Assembly: GCA_934255405.1 (NCBI GenBank)
Contig: CAKQNT010000005.1
Span: forward strand, 38,503 to 102,502
From: an uncultured Alphaproteobacteria bacterium
Lineage (GTDB): Bacteria; Pseudomonadota; Alphaproteobacteria; RF32; CAG-239
Direction of reading: 5' to 3'
DNA length: 64,000 nt
A model generated the notes under the pieces. That model did not search any database. It saw nothing but the letters and a program-made list of their open reading frames with translations, and was not told the origin of the DNA. The first letter of the stretch is position 1. Each line of letters starts with the position of its first letter. The position numbers and the translations under genes are program-made. Positions 16,879 to 26,573 of the stretch are shown here, piece after piece.

Positions 16879-16965
16879 TGGTGCGCCTGGCCGGAATTGA
16901 ACCGGCACGTCCTTGCGGACAACAGATTTTAAGTCTGCAGCGTCTACCTGTTCCGCCACAGGCGC
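16879..16965 (-). tRNA. tRNA-Leu (anticodon UAA)
   Basis: On the minus strand the 87-nt gene starts GCGCCTGTGG, and the acceptor stem GCGCCTG pairs with CAGGCGC followed by A and an encoded CCA. The anticodon loop CTTAAAA gives UAA. The long variable arm (class II) and T-arm GGTTCAATTCC are visible. A spurious 74-codon ORF reads through the region on the same strand and is rejected. Confidence 0.97.
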
Positions 16966-17174
16966 GACACTCGTCTTGTTTTATACATAGCTTTTATGTT
17001 AATTGCAACCACAAAATTATATAACATTTGCTAAATCGTTAAAATAATCGTTGCTCTATTGAAAAAAATGTGCTTTTTTTATGATGTTATAACTTTCGGT
17101 TTGAGGCGTGTCTGCGGCAGTTGACTGCGTCACGGCAGATGCTTCCTCTCTCCGAGCAACATAAGGAAACTTTT

Positions 17175-17882
17175 ATGAAAAGCATTAATCTTTCTTGGCG
17201 CACTTTTTTGTTGCCGAATATTCATAATGAAGGCTGGCGTTTTGTCGGTATTTTTGCTGCAATAACCGCGTTATTGGCAATTATATGGGAGCCTCTGGGC
17301 TGGATGGGCGTTGTGCTTACTGTTTGGTGTTATTATTTCTTCCGCGATCCGGAGAGAGTTACGCCGGAAATTAAAGACGTGGTGGTTTCTCCGGCTGATG
17401 GTACGGTGCAAATGATTGCTAAAGTTAAGGCTCCGGAAGAATTGGGTATGGGTAAACAAGAGTTTACTCGCGTTAGTATTTTTATGAGTGTGTTCAATGT
17501 CCATGTAAACCGTTCTCCGGCTGATGGCAAAATTACCAAAGCGGTTTATGTTCCGGGTAAGTTTTTGAATGCTACATTGGATAAGGCCAGCAAAGATAAC
17601 GAGCGTCAGCTCTTGGCCATGAAAACCAAAAGCGGTAAGGATATTTGCTTTGTGCAAATTGCCGGCTTGGTGGCTCGACGTATTGTTTGTGATGCAACCG
17701 TCGGACAAGAGTACAAAGCAGGTGAGCGCTTTGGTATGATCCGTTTTGGTTCTCGTCTTGATGTATATTTGCCGGAAGGCGTTGAGCCGCAAGTTGCTTT
17801 GGGGCAGACAATGGTTGCTGGTGAAAGCATTATTGCTAACCTGACTTCCGATGCTAAAGAAATTAACGGAGTAATCAGATAA
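17175..17882 (+). CDS. psd: Phosphatidylserine decarboxylase proenzyme
   Basis: 235 residues, short (about 25 kDa) form. An N-terminal membrane helix region (25-50) precedes FFRDPERVTPE, VVSPADGTV, FMSVFNVHVNRSP and the self-cleavage site Gly192-Ser193 in RFGSRLDVYLP, where the serine becomes the pyruvoyl group. It makes phosphatidylethanolamine at the inner membrane. Start chosen at 17175 because AAGGAA lies 7 nt upstream. pssA begins at the last base of the stop codon. Confidence 0.95.
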   Translation: MKSINLSWRTFLLPNIHNEGWRFVGIFAAITALLAIIWEPLGWMGVVLTVWCYYFFRDPERVTPEIKDVVVSPADGTVQMIAKVKAPEELGMGKQEFTRVSIFMSVFNVHVNRSPADGKITKAVYVPGKFLNATLDKASKDNERQLLAMKTKSGKDICFVQIAGLVARRIVCDATVGQEYKAGERFGMIRFGSRLDVYLPEGVEPQVALGQTMVAGESIIANLTSDAKEINGVIR

Positions 17883-18673
17883 TGGAAAAGATTAATCAAA
17901 AAATTCAGCTTTCTAAGCAGAAGCTGAAAGCTTTGCCGTTCCGCAAAATTGCTCCGAATATTGTAACTTTGTTGGCGTTGTGCGCCGGTGTTACTTCAAT
18001 CCGCTATTCAATTCAGGCTGATTGGGCAAAAGCAGTAATCTGTGTATTTGTCGCGGCTTTTTTTGACTTGTTGGACGGACGTGTAGCTCGTATGCTCAAA
18101 GGTTCAACCAAGTTTGGCGCAGAATTAGATTCATTGTCAGACTGCATTAGTTTCGGTGTGGCTCCGGCAATTATGATATATCAATGGACAATGTTTGATT
18201 TGCCAAAATTCGGTTGGTTTTTTTGCCTGCTGCTGAGTGTGGGCATGGCGATGCGGTTGGCTCGTTTTAACACGATGCTGGAAGATGAGCCGCAGCCTGA
18301 CTATTGGCATAACTTTTTTGTTGGGGTTCCGGCTCCGGCAGCGGCGGCGATGGTTATGATGCCGATTATGATTTCGTTTGATTTTCCGGAATTGGATTGG
18401 CTGGTTCGCTCACACGCTTTTTGCGCGATATTGCTGGTGGTGGTGACTTTCTTGATGGTTAGCAGAATTCCGACTATATCCACCAAGAGATTGAAAGTTC
18501 CTACCTATATGTTTATGCCGTTGATGCTGATTGTGGCGCTGTTTGCGTCGTTTATTATCACTCAGCCATGGTTGACTATGGGAATTATGGTGGCGCTGTA
18601 CACGCTTTCAATTCCGCTGGGGGTTGTGTTCTTTATTCACCAAAAGCGGGCGTTTGAAGAACGAAGCAAATAA
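17882..18673 (+). CDS. pssA: CDP-diacylglycerol-serine O-phosphatidyltransferase
   Basis: 263 residues with about seven membrane helices. The CDP-alcohol phosphotransferase motif is complete: D65-G66, A69-R70, G79, D83 and D87. It makes phosphatidylserine, the substrate of Psd encoded immediately upstream; the genes overlap by 1 bp (TAATG), so both steps to phosphatidylethanolamine are coupled. Confidence 0.95.
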   Translation: MEKINQKIQLSKQKLKALPFRKIAPNIVTLLALCAGVTSIRYSIQADWAKAVICVFVAAFFDLLDGRVARMLKGSTKFGAELDSLSDCISFGVAPAIMIYQWTMFDLPKFGWFFCLLLSVGMAMRLARFNTMLEDEPQPDYWHNFFVGVPAPAAAAMVMMPIMISFDFPELDWLVRSHAFCAILLVVVTFLMVSRIPTISTKRLKVPTYMFMPLMLIVALFASFIITQPWLTMGIMVALYTLSIPLGVVFFIHQKRAFEERSK

Positions 18674-18677
18674 AATG

Positions 18678-18709
18678 AAATCCGGATGTTTGAAACATCC
18701 GGATTTTTT
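18678..18709. terminator. Bidirectional terminator between pssA and the 485-residue gene
   Basis: aaatccggatgttt (18678-18691) pairs with aaacatccggattt (18693-18706) and runs into eight Ts. It serves pssA; the convergent gene stops at 18710, so on the minus strand it begins right at the stop. Confidence 0.9.
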
Positions 18710-20167
18710 TTAGCGAGCCAGAGCAATTTTGTGTATGGTGACCGGGTATGCGGCAAACATTACTTTTTCGCTTAGTATTATAGGACTGAGGGTATTTCGT
18801 TTGTTGAATATGGCTTTGCCTCGACTGCCCAAGCTGGCGTTTTCTAGAACGGTGGAAAACTGCTGCAACGGGTAATTGAAAACGGAGTTGGCGTTCTTTT
18901 GAGTGATGATGCCCATGTGGTGTCCGTTTTCTAGGTCCGGCAAAACATGTTTTTCGCCATTGTCCCAAACCGCAAAATTTTCGGGCAAGTTTAAGGCAAT
19001 AACATAGTTGCGCTTGTCCGGCATGATGGTAATGCGTGCTTGTTGCTGATTGTTGGGAATATATTTGCTCTGTTCATACAGCTCAGGATTAAACATCTTG
19101 ATAAATGGTTCTTTGCGAGAGCTGTCTTCGGCAAAATTGCTCATAAAGTGGGCTCCGGAATATTTATTTTCTTTTTGCGCCGGCAAAAAGGCATAGCTGA
19201 CTACAAATATATTCTTTAGGGCGTCAGATACGGTCTTTTTGTCATAAATCTGTTCGGCCAGATGCTCAAAGGCATTAATCCAGCGGTGTGCGTGAGCTAC
19301 GCCGGCGCAATAACCTAAAATGGTGATGTTGCCGCAATTATTTTTGAAAGTCTCCGGAGAGTGCGGCTTTCCGGATATAATTTGATTGTCGGCGTCTAGT
19401 TTGATGTCTTTTCCTAAGAAATTTGTCCAATTGTTTTTTACAAATTCCATATCTGCAGTTTCAAAATAGTCTTGCGGTGAACGGACCGTTTCCAGCGAAA
19501 GCGCAAGTTTTTCGCCGCGCGGCTGCTCTATCGGAAAATGGCTTAAATATACATCTACCTTAGAACCAAAGATATCGTGCCTATCAAGAACCTGATTAAG
19601 GTATTTGCTGCTCCATTTTTGCAGTTCCGGTTGCGATGGGGTGATGTGAAAAGGCATTGATATAAAGAGATTGCGGCGCCGCGGGTTAATCGTAAACCCG
19701 TCGGCAATAAATTCAGCGTCAGCCAAAGTGTTGCGGTTGATGATTTTCCAGAATTTATAATCGCAATGTTCAGTAAAGATATATTTGCTGTCTTTTATTT
19801 TTCCGTTGCAAGAAACAGAATATTTGGCGGCGGCGCGGTAGAGGTCAATCAAATCCGGGTCGCAAGCTTGGGAGTTGCTGAGGTTGCTCAGCGCCTTTTG
19901 AGCATCGCGAATATAGCCGCTAAGCTGAAGAGAGAAGGTGAGCAGATTTTTTTCATCGGCAAATTGACTGCTGCCGCTGACCGGAGCTTGTCCGGATTTG
20001 GTCAAAAAGCTGTTGATGGCATTTTCAAACAGGCTAATGCGTTTGTTTCTTAAAATGTTGGCAATGGTATTCTTGGTAGCATCTGCGTTGTCTTTATCTA
20101 TCGGCTTGGACAAGACGTTTTTGATGTAGGCATTGCGGATAACTGCGGCAATTGGATTGTTGTTCAT
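18710..20167 (-). CDS. Unknown 485-residue protein with a GYCAG nucleophile-elbow-like motif
   Basis: I do not recognise this family. 485 residues, no signal peptide, mixed alpha/beta composition. A hydrophobic strand leads into ILGYCAGVAHAHRW (G285-Y-C287-A-G289), the shape of an alpha/beta-hydrolase nucleophile elbow with Cys in place of Ser, as in dienelactone hydrolase (GYCxGG). Possible acid/His partners cannot be placed with confidence; ENGHHMGI lies near the C-terminus. The N-terminal third is helical and polar. An enzyme such as an atypical hydrolase or acyltransferase is possible but speculative. Divergent from a bona fide esterase gene. Confidence 0.6.
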   Translation of the reverse strand: MNNNPIAAVIRNAYIKNVLSKPIDKDNADATKNTIANILRNKRISLFENAINSFLTKSGQAPVSGSSQFADEKNLLTFSLQLSGYIRDAQKALSNLSNSQACDPDLIDLYRAAAKYSVSCNGKIKDSKYIFTEHCDYKFWKIINRNTLADAEFIADGFTINPRRRNLFISMPFHITPSQPELQKWSSKYLNQVLDRHDIFGSKVDVYLSHFPIEQPRGEKLALSLETVRSPQDYFETADMEFVKNNWTNFLGKDIKLDADNQIISGKPHSPETFKNNCGNITILGYCAGVAHAHRWINAFEHLAEQIYDKKTVSDALKNIFVVSYAFLPAQKENKYSGAHFMSNFAEDSSRKEPFIKMFNPELYEQSKYIPNNQQQARITIMPDKRNYVIALNLPENFAVWDNGEKHVLPDLENGHHMGIITQKNANSVFNYPLQQFSTVLENASLGSRGKAIFNKRNTLSPIILSEKVMFAAYPVTIHKIALAR

Positions 20168-20231
20168 ATTTCTATAGTTTCTATTGGTTTATATTTATTC
20201 ATTATTATAATGAAAGAAACATATAGCAAAA

Positions 20232-20933
20232 ATGGAGAATGTGTTGTCACTTTTTGATAATAAATATTACAAATCTTCGGAACAGCCTGAAAAATTGGTG
20301 ATTTTTATCCATGGATATAATGGTACTCCGGAGGCAATTGATTATGCAGTTCAAATACTTAGGGAAAAATTGAAAGGCGCGGTGATAGTGGTGCCCAGAG
20401 CTCCGTTTAAGTGTGAAAAAAATGGGGATAATCTGCAGTGGCTGAGCTTTTATAAGGTCGATCCCGAGGTTAGATTCAGAAATCCTGAGGCTTCTACAGA
20501 AGAAATTTTTGATATATTTAATCGACTGGGGCAAGATTTTGCTGCGGTTGCCGCACAAATGAACGAGTTTATTGATGAGCAGCAAAAATTGTGGCAAATT
20601 GATGATGCTCATACTTATGTAATGGGATTTTCTCAAGGGGCAATGATTTCTATCTTTACCGCTTTGACACGTCGGCACCGATTGGCCGGTTGTGTTGCGG
20701 TTGCGGGGATTGTGGCCGGACGCGACTTGTTGGAAAAACGTATTATTTCTAAACCAAAATTTTTGCTATTGCACGGGCGTGATGATGCAACGGTGCAATA
20801 CAAAACTCTGCCGGTGACCTTGAAATGGTTTGGGCAGCATAAGTTGGATTTCAGAGTGGCGGAATTTGATAATCTGGCGCACCGGATGAATGAGCCGGAA
20901 ATGCAGGCGGCGGCAGATTTTATTAACTCTTGA
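20232..20933 (+). CDS. Alpha/beta hydrolase, phospholipase/carboxylesterase family
   Basis: 233 residues. Oxyanion motif FIHGYNGTPE, nucleophile GFSQGAM, acid in LLLHGRDDATVQY and histidine in DNLAHRMNEPE, so the triad is complete. It belongs to the cytosolic Abhydrolase_2 (YpfH/EstB-like) esterases; the natural substrate is not known. It overlaps the convergent uvrB 3' end by 11 bp. Confidence 0.88.
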   Translation: MENVLSLFDNKYYKSSEQPEKLVIFIHGYNGTPEAIDYAVQILREKLKGAVIVVPRAPFKCEKNGDNLQWLSFYKVDPEVRFRNPEASTEEIFDIFNRLGQDFAAVAAQMNEFIDEQQKLWQIDDAHTYVMGFSQGAMISIFTALTRRHRLAGCVAVAGIVAGRDLLEKRIISKPKFLLLHGRDDATVQYKTLPVTLKWFGQHKLDFRVAEFDNLAHRMNEPEMQAAADFINS

Positions 20934-22902
20934 GATACATTTGTTCTAATTCTTTAATCTTATCACGATAGGCAATGGCGGTTTCAAATTCCAAATTGGC
21001 GGCCGCATCTTGCATTTTTTTGTTGTACTCACGCAGAGTTTTGTCGATGTCTTTAATCTTTTCAACTTGAGAAGGTTTGGTGTCAAGATAATCTTTGGCG
21101 GTCATCTCGCTCAAAGAATCGGAAATTTTCTTTTTAATAGTTTGCGGAGTTATGCCGTGAGCGGTGTTGTAATCAAGTTGTTTTTGGCGGCGGCGGTTGG
21201 TTTCATCAAGAGCGGCTTGCAACGAGCGTGTCATATTATCCGCATAGAGAATGACTCTTCCTTGAGCATTGCGCGCGGCGCGACCGATGGTTTGAATAAG
21301 TGAACGTTCAGAACGCAGGAATCCCTCTTTATCAGCATCTAAAATCGCTACTAGGGAACATTCGGGAATGTCTAATCCTTCGCGCAATAGGTTTATGCCT
21401 ACCAACACGTCAAAAACGCCCAAGCGCAAATCGCGGATGATTTCAATACGCTCAAGTGTATCTATATCAGAATGCAGGTAGCGAACTTTAATGCCGTTGT
21501 CGCCTAGATATTCGGTTAAATCCTCCGCCATTTTTTTGGTTAGAGTGGTAACTAAAACTCTTTCCCCTTTGGCTGCGACTTTGCGGCACTCGTTCATAAG
21601 GTCATCAATTTGATTTTCCACCGGACGCACAATACACAGCGGATCGGTCAATCCGGTCGGACGGATTACCTGCTCGGCAAAAGTACCGCCGCTTTGCTCA
21701 AGTTCCCAGTCTCCGGGGGTGGCTGAAACAAAAATTGTTTGTCCGCGCATGGCGTTCCATTCGTCAAATTTGAGCGGACGATTATCTACACATGAAGGCA
21801 AGCGAAAACCATATTGTGCCAAAGTTGATTTGCGGTTGAAGTCGCCACGGAACATTCCACCGATTTGGGGGACAGACACGTGGCTTTCATCAATAAAAAG
21901 CAAAGCATCGGGCGGCATATATTCAAATAGCGTCGGAGGCGGATCGCCGGCTTTGCGTCCGGTCAGATAGCGGGAATAGTTTTCAATTCCTTTGCAGTGT
22001 CCGGTAGCCTCAAGCATTTCTAAGTCAAATCTGGTGCGCTGTTCAATCCTTTGCGCTTCTAACAACTTATTTTCTTGGGTAAAGGTCTGAATCTGTTCGG
22101 TTAATTCTTTTTTGATGCCGATAATCGCTTGTGATACGGCAGGGCGAGGAGTTACATAGTGATTGGCCGGATAAATGGTGACGTGCTCCAGAGCAGCTGT
22201 GCGTTTGCCGGTCAGGGAGTCAAACTCATAGATATTGTCAATTTCATCGCCAAAGAAAGAAATGCGCCATGCGCGGTCTTCATAGTGGGCGGGGAAGATA
22301 TCCAGAACATCGCCTTGCACGCGGAAAGTGCTACGGACAAAATTTTGCTGATTGCGCTCGTACTGCAATTCGCTTAAGCGGCGGCAGATTTCTTTGATGC
22401 TGATTTCTTGTCCGACTTCTAGCGGAATAGTCATGGCCGAATAAGAATCAACATCGCCCAATCCATATATGCAAGAAACCGAGGCGACGATAATAACATC
22501 GCGGTTTTCCAAAATATCGCGAGTGGCGGCGTTGCGCATACGGTCAATTTGCTCATTTTGCGCCGAATCTTTTTCTATATAAGTATCTGTCTTGGGAACA
22601 TAGGCTTCCGGCTGATAGTAATCATAGTATGAAACAAAATATTCAACATGATTATGCGGAAAAAACTCTTTCATTTCGCTATAAAGCTGGGCTGCCAAAA
22701 TTTTATTGGGTGCCATAATCATAGACGGACGACTGCATTGCTCAATTATTTTGGCCATGGTATAGGTTTTTCCGCTTCCGGTAACTCCGAGCAGAACCTG
22801 ATTCTTTTCACCGTTGTTGATGCCATCTACCAATTCTTTTATGGCTTGAGGTTGGTCTCCGGCAGGTGTAAACGGGCTTTCTAATTGAAAAATGCTTGAC
22901 AT
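20923..22902 (-). CDS. uvrB: Excinuclease ABC subunit B
   Basis: 659 residues. Helicase motif I GVTGSGKTYTMA, the beta-hairpin YYDYYQPEAYVP that clamps DNA, motif II FIDESHVSVPQ, and motif VI QTIGRAARNAQGR. The C-terminal UVR domain (ANLEFETAIAYRDKIKELEQ) binds UvrC. UvrB verifies damage delivered by UvrA in nucleotide excision repair. It stands 3 bp upstream of, and reads away from, the end of the TPR gene, with which it may be co-transcribed. Confidence 0.97.
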   Translation of the reverse strand: MSSIFQLESPFTPAGDQPQAIKELVDGINNGEKNQVLLGVTGSGKTYTMAKIIEQCSRPSMIMAPNKILAAQLYSEMKEFFPHNHVEYFVSYYDYYQPEAYVPKTDTYIEKDSAQNEQIDRMRNAATRDILENRDVIIVASVSCIYGLGDVDSYSAMTIPLEVGQEISIKEICRRLSELQYERNQQNFVRSTFRVQGDVLDIFPAHYEDRAWRISFFGDEIDNIYEFDSLTGKRTAALEHVTIYPANHYVTPRPAVSQAIIGIKKELTEQIQTFTQENKLLEAQRIEQRTRFDLEMLEATGHCKGIENYSRYLTGRKAGDPPPTLFEYMPPDALLFIDESHVSVPQIGGMFRGDFNRKSTLAQYGFRLPSCVDNRPLKFDEWNAMRGQTIFVSATPGDWELEQSGGTFAEQVIRPTGLTDPLCIVRPVENQIDDLMNECRKVAAKGERVLVTTLTKKMAEDLTEYLGDNGIKVRYLHSDIDTLERIEIIRDLRLGVFDVLVGINLLREGLDIPECSLVAILDADKEGFLRSERSLIQTIGRAARNAQGRVILYADNMTRSLQAALDETNRRRQKQLDYNTAHGITPQTIKKKISDSLSEMTAKDYLDTKPSQVEKIKDIDKTLREYNKKMQDAAANLEFETAIAYRDKIKELEQMYLKS

Positions 22903-22905
22903 ATC

Positions 22906-25455
22906 TTAATCTATGTTGTTGTTTTGCAGAGATTCCTGATACAATTTGGCATAACCGGCAAAGGTCTCTACATCGTTGACTATAGAATTGATTTCTTTAA
23001 TGTCAACTTTATCTTTTTCCAGCTGATTAGTTAAGATATTAAAAATGCTATGATATTGAGTATTGGCAAAATAAGGCAGAAACTTGTTGCGCAAGCGTAC
23101 CAAAACCGTTTCTTTGCCGGCTTTTTTTAGAGTGGTTGCCCAGTCTAAAATATAGTTAATCTGCTCGGTGGAGAGCGGTTTGCCGGGGGTTGGTTCCTCT
23201 ATCAGATATTTTACGGTATCTGCGGCATCGGCCCAGCGTCCTCCGTCCCAATAAAGCTTAAACTTGTGGAGTAGAGCAGTGCGGCTGTAGTCGTCCGCCA
23301 GCAATGCCAGCGCATCGTCGGTTTTGCCGATTTCCGACAGAGCACGGGCGCGGATTACTCGGCGGGGATTGCTGGTTTCGGGAGAAAGGTTTTCCGAATA
23401 AGTTTTTTTGAGAATTTCTATAGCCTGAGCGGGGTGTTGATTAAACAGGTTGATAATAGCCAGACGGGCGCCAATTCGGGCACGGTTTTCAACTGATAGA
23501 TTTGCCGAATTTAGCAGAGTGTTGAGTAAATCTGCTGCGCGCTCAACCAAATCTACCGCAACCAATCTATCAGCCAGACGCTGAATAATGGCGTTTTTGC
23601 GAGAGCTCATATCGGCCAGCCAATTAAAGTCTTTGTACAAAGCCAGCGCTTTTACCGGCGAGAGTTTATCATCGGCCTGATTGCTCAAAAAGATGTCTTC
23701 AAATACTCTAACCATTTTGTCGGCAATGAGTTTCTTTTGTTCTTCGGTTTTGGCGAAGTCTACGGCCTCACTCAAAACCCGCAGCGAATTGTAATAATCA
23801 AAGTCTTTGAGGTAGAGGTCTGACAGTTTATTCAGCAGCTGAAGTTTGAAACGCGGCTCTGTCCAAGCAAAACGCAGCATCTCCAGCTCGGAAATGGCAT
23901 TTTTCAGCGGCATGGATTTGATGCTTTGGCTGAGAACGGCATTTTTATATCTGGCCAAAGCCGAATATTTGGCGGAGGCGCTGTGAATGATGTTGCGGTA
24001 TTCTTTAATGGCGTTGCGCGGATAGCCCTGCATTTCCAGCTTTTGAGCGGCCAGATAATTAATCTCGGGATTTAGGTTGCGCATGCGGTCGGGAACAGAG
24101 CGTAAAATGTCAATAAAGTTTTGGGTAGAAAGATCATCTCCAGATTTAATGGAATTTTCGGCGGCAACCAGCGCAATCTGATCTTTTATCGGTTGGGGGT
24201 AGTCGCGAATCAACGAAATATGAGCAAATATAATGGCATTGTTGGGCTCTTTATATTCATATGCACTTTGGGCGAGGGTGCGCCAGAAAATTCCTTCATT
24301 TTGTTCCGGAAGTTTTCCGTATGAAAAGTCTTCAACCGCTTCGGGGTAGCGACGAGCTAAAAAGTTGGCGATACCGCTCAAAGCATGGAACTTTTCGGTA
24401 TTTGCTTCTTCAAGCTTGTTTTTCTTAAATTGGTTGAGAATATAGAGCGCATTGGAGCCCAGACCATTATATAAGTAGAACTTGGCTAGTTCAATACGGA
24501 GGAGGTTCTTTTCGCTGATGGGGGCGGTGATAATATTTTTTTTGAGCTGATCTACCACATCAACAAATTTGCTGCTGATGAGTTTTTGGGGAATCTGCAA
24601 ATCAAAAAAGTTATCCCCTGCGGCTTGTTCTTTGGATTGCTGGCGGCGTTTGAGCAGATCTAAATCGCCGGTAATATTCAGGCTGCGTCCTTGGGCTCGC
24701 AAAGTAAGTCCGGAGTTGCCGCGAGTCAGCATAATATCTGGCGCATTGATAACAAAAGCCAAACCTTGCAGTGTGTTTAAGATATCAAATTCCGGATAGT
24801 GGTATGCGTGATTGATGCCGATATTGGGCTGCGAAGACGGCGCAATGCTGATAATATCGCCGATTTCTGGGTCAATGATGGAAATTACATTGCCGGAGCC
24901 GGTGGTTGGAATGTATAGATAAGGCTGTTTGAGGCTGTCATATTGAGTGAATATGGTAAGCTCCTTAAAATCACGATGCGGAATCTCGCCGGTATATAAA
25001 TCCAAAATCCACAGCAGACCTTCTTTACGGATTGAAGATTTGACACCTTCTGCCGGAGTAACCTGAATTAGAGTTCCCAACGGGTGCGGAAATTGCAAAA
25101 TATTTTCGGCCAAATTGCCGGCGGTTTGTTTGAGGGCTTCAATGTCTATCTGTTGCGGGTGATCAAAAATCAACCACAATTTGCCGTTTCTTTCAAAGGC
25201 GCCCAAGTTTACCGATGTTGTCCAGCCAAAGCTCAAGCTGGCAATTTGTCGTTTGGCAACTTTAGCCGGCGAGGCTACAATATCGGTATTGCGAACGGTA
25301 TTTACGCTTTCTACCACCACCGGACTAGAGTGGACGGCAATGGGCAAGTCTTCTATGGTAATGGCGTCGCGCGCAAAAACTATCTTTACGCAAACCAGCT
25401 CAAACACGAGCAGGGCGAAAAAAAGTATTAATATATTGCGGACAGCCTTAAACAA
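22906..25455 (-). CDS. Large secreted TPR-type protein of the flagellar motor cluster
   Basis: 849 residues with an N-terminal signal/anchor (residues about 8-28, ending VFA|RD). Residues 30-290 form a beta-rich region; the rest is a long series of helical pairs with TPR/SEL1-like patterns (for example YLAAQKLEMQGYPRNAIKEY, RARALSEIGKTDDALALLAD). Last gene of the minus-strand run fliL-fliM-DUF6468-motE-TPR, an arrangement shared by other Rhodospirillales-type alphaproteobacteria as I recall. A periplasmic scaffold for motor or stator is plausible; no function is proven. Confidence 0.7.
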   Translation of the reverse strand: MFKAVRNILILFFALLVFELVCVKIVFARDAITIEDLPIAVHSSPVVVESVNTVRNTDIVASPAKVAKRQIASLSFGWTTSVNLGAFERNGKLWLIFDHPQQIDIEALKQTAGNLAENILQFPHPLGTLIQVTPAEGVKSSIRKEGLLWILDLYTGEIPHRDFKELTIFTQYDSLKQPYLYIPTTGSGNVISIIDPEIGDIISIAPSSQPNIGINHAYHYPEFDILNTLQGLAFVINAPDIMLTRGNSGLTLRAQGRSLNITGDLDLLKRRQQSKEQAAGDNFFDLQIPQKLISSKFVDVVDQLKKNIITAPISEKNLLRIELAKFYLYNGLGSNALYILNQFKKNKLEEANTEKFHALSGIANFLARRYPEAVEDFSYGKLPEQNEGIFWRTLAQSAYEYKEPNNAIIFAHISLIRDYPQPIKDQIALVAAENSIKSGDDLSTQNFIDILRSVPDRMRNLNPEINYLAAQKLEMQGYPRNAIKEYRNIIHSASAKYSALARYKNAVLSQSIKSMPLKNAISELEMLRFAWTEPRFKLQLLNKLSDLYLKDFDYYNSLRVLSEAVDFAKTEEQKKLIADKMVRVFEDIFLSNQADDKLSPVKALALYKDFNWLADMSSRKNAIIQRLADRLVAVDLVERAADLLNTLLNSANLSVENRARIGARLAIINLFNQHPAQAIEILKKTYSENLSPETSNPRRVIRARALSEIGKTDDALALLADDYSRTALLHKFKLYWDGGRWADAADTVKYLIEEPTPGKPLSTEQINYILDWATTLKKAGKETVLVRLRNKFLPYFANTQYHSIFNILTNQLEKDKVDIKEINSIVNDVETFAGYAKLYQESLQNNNID

Positions 25456-25470
25456 TTTTGAGCCTTATCG

Positions 25471-26115
25471 TTATATGTTATTGCCAATCAGCTCGGCGGT
25501 TACGGCCTGAGCCTTTTGCGAATCCATTTGAGACAAGATGGCCGAAGAGCTGGAGGGTTTCATTCCTTTGAGTAGCGCAACGGTTATATTCATATCTAAG
25601 CTATTGAAGATGCGCGCGGCATCTTTGGGCTTCATGGCGGTATACATCTTGACCATAGCGTCAATGTTGGCTTTTTCCTGTTCGGAATAAGCGTTAACCA
25701 ACTTCTGTAGTTTTTGTTCGTAGTCTTTTAGCTGGCGAAGTTTTTTGTTAATTTCCTCTTCGGTGACTTTGAGCTGAATGGCGCGCTTGTCAATTTCTTG
25801 CGCCCGCAAATCCAAAGTCTCACGGCGTTCGGCAAGCTCTTGCAGAATTAGAATCTCTGACTGAGTAAAGGCAGTGTTGGGATTGTCGCCGCTGGTTTTG
25901 TTACCGGGTTTGCCTTTGTCTAAAACCGAAGACAGCTCGGCGGTTTCTTTGTTGAGCTTTTCTTCCGCCAAAGCTGCGGCCGCAGAAATGCTAAGGCTCT
26001 GTTTCAGCTGGTGGTTGTATATATCGAACACGTTGTTGACTTTAATGCTTAGGGTCAATACGGCCATAAAAATGAAAAAAGGCAGCAAACGAATTTTATT
26101 TTTGTTTTTAAACAT
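25471..26115 (-). CDS. motE: MotE/FlbB-like flagellar motor protein
   Basis: 214 residues: N-terminal membrane helix (residues 10-25), a long coiled coil (about 85-145, AERRETLDLRAQEIDKRAIQ...), and a C-terminal MgtE-N-like domain with MYTAMKPKDAARIFNSLDM and LLKGMKPSSSSAILSQM. In the alphaproteobacterial MotE family this domain layout goes with a periplasmic chaperone/stabiliser of the stator. Its place next to fliM and fliL supports the call. 15 bp from the TPR gene. Confidence 0.8.
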   Translation of the reverse strand: MFKNKNKIRLLPFFIFMAVLTLSIKVNNVFDIYNHQLKQSLSISAAAALAEEKLNKETAELSSVLDKGKPGNKTSGDNPNTAFTQSEILILQELAERRETLDLRAQEIDKRAIQLKVTEEEINKKLRQLKDYEQKLQKLVNAYSEQEKANIDAMVKMYTAMKPKDAARIFNSLDMNITVALLKGMKPSSSSAILSQMDSQKAQAVTAELIGNNI

Positions 26116-26129
26116 TGACGGTCCTTAAT

Positions 26130-26573
26130 TTACTTTATTGAGCGCAAAGCTTTCAGCAGTTCCAGCTCAGCTTCGGAACGGGCATCGGAATTGTCCGAAA
26201 CGAATTTTTCTTCTGTTCGGCTCTTGTTGTCGGTGTCGGGTTTGATGGTGCGTCCGGTGCTGATTACGTTTTCCAGCCGGTCGGCCAAATTATCGGCTCT
26301 TTCGTTAATGAACAACAAATCATCTTTGAGTTCTTTAGCACTGTCTACAACTTCCTTAAGCCCTTCAGAAGAGTGCTCGGTAACCGACTTGAGTTTGGGA
26401 ATACTGTTTTCGGCCTTAAATGTGGCTTCATTAAGCGCATTGACCAACTGTGCCAGACTGTTTTGGTTCTGGCGCAAAACCTTAAGGCTGTTGTTGAGGC
26501 GATATGCGTAAACAATTGTCGGAATCAGCAACGCGATAATAATGATGTTGATTATCAGCTCCAAATTAGCCAT
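26130..26573 (-). CDS. DUF6468-type single-pass membrane protein of the flagellar cluster
   Basis: 147 residues. A membrane helix right at the N-terminus (LELIINIIIIALLIPTIVYA) is followed by a long helical, probably coiled-coil region and a polar tail. The family is found between fliM and motE in alphaproteobacteria; its function is unknown, most likely a motor or stator accessory. The ATG at 26573 overlaps the fliM stop by 8 bp (ATGGCTAA); an upstream in-frame start at 26663 would lie deep inside fliM and is rejected. Confidence 0.75.
   Translation of the reverse strand: MANLELIINIIIIALLIPTIVYAYRLNNSLKVLRQNQNSLAQLVNALNEATFKAENSIPKLKSVTEHSSEGLKEVVDSAKELKDDLLFINERADNLADRLENVISTGRTIKPDTDNKSRTEEKFVSDNSDARSEAELELLKALRSIK

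Noticed and set aside
16735..16959. 74-codon minus-strand ORF (MAEQVDAADLKS...)
   Set aside because: It is read through tRNA-Leu; this is a well-known spurious translation of tRNA genes.
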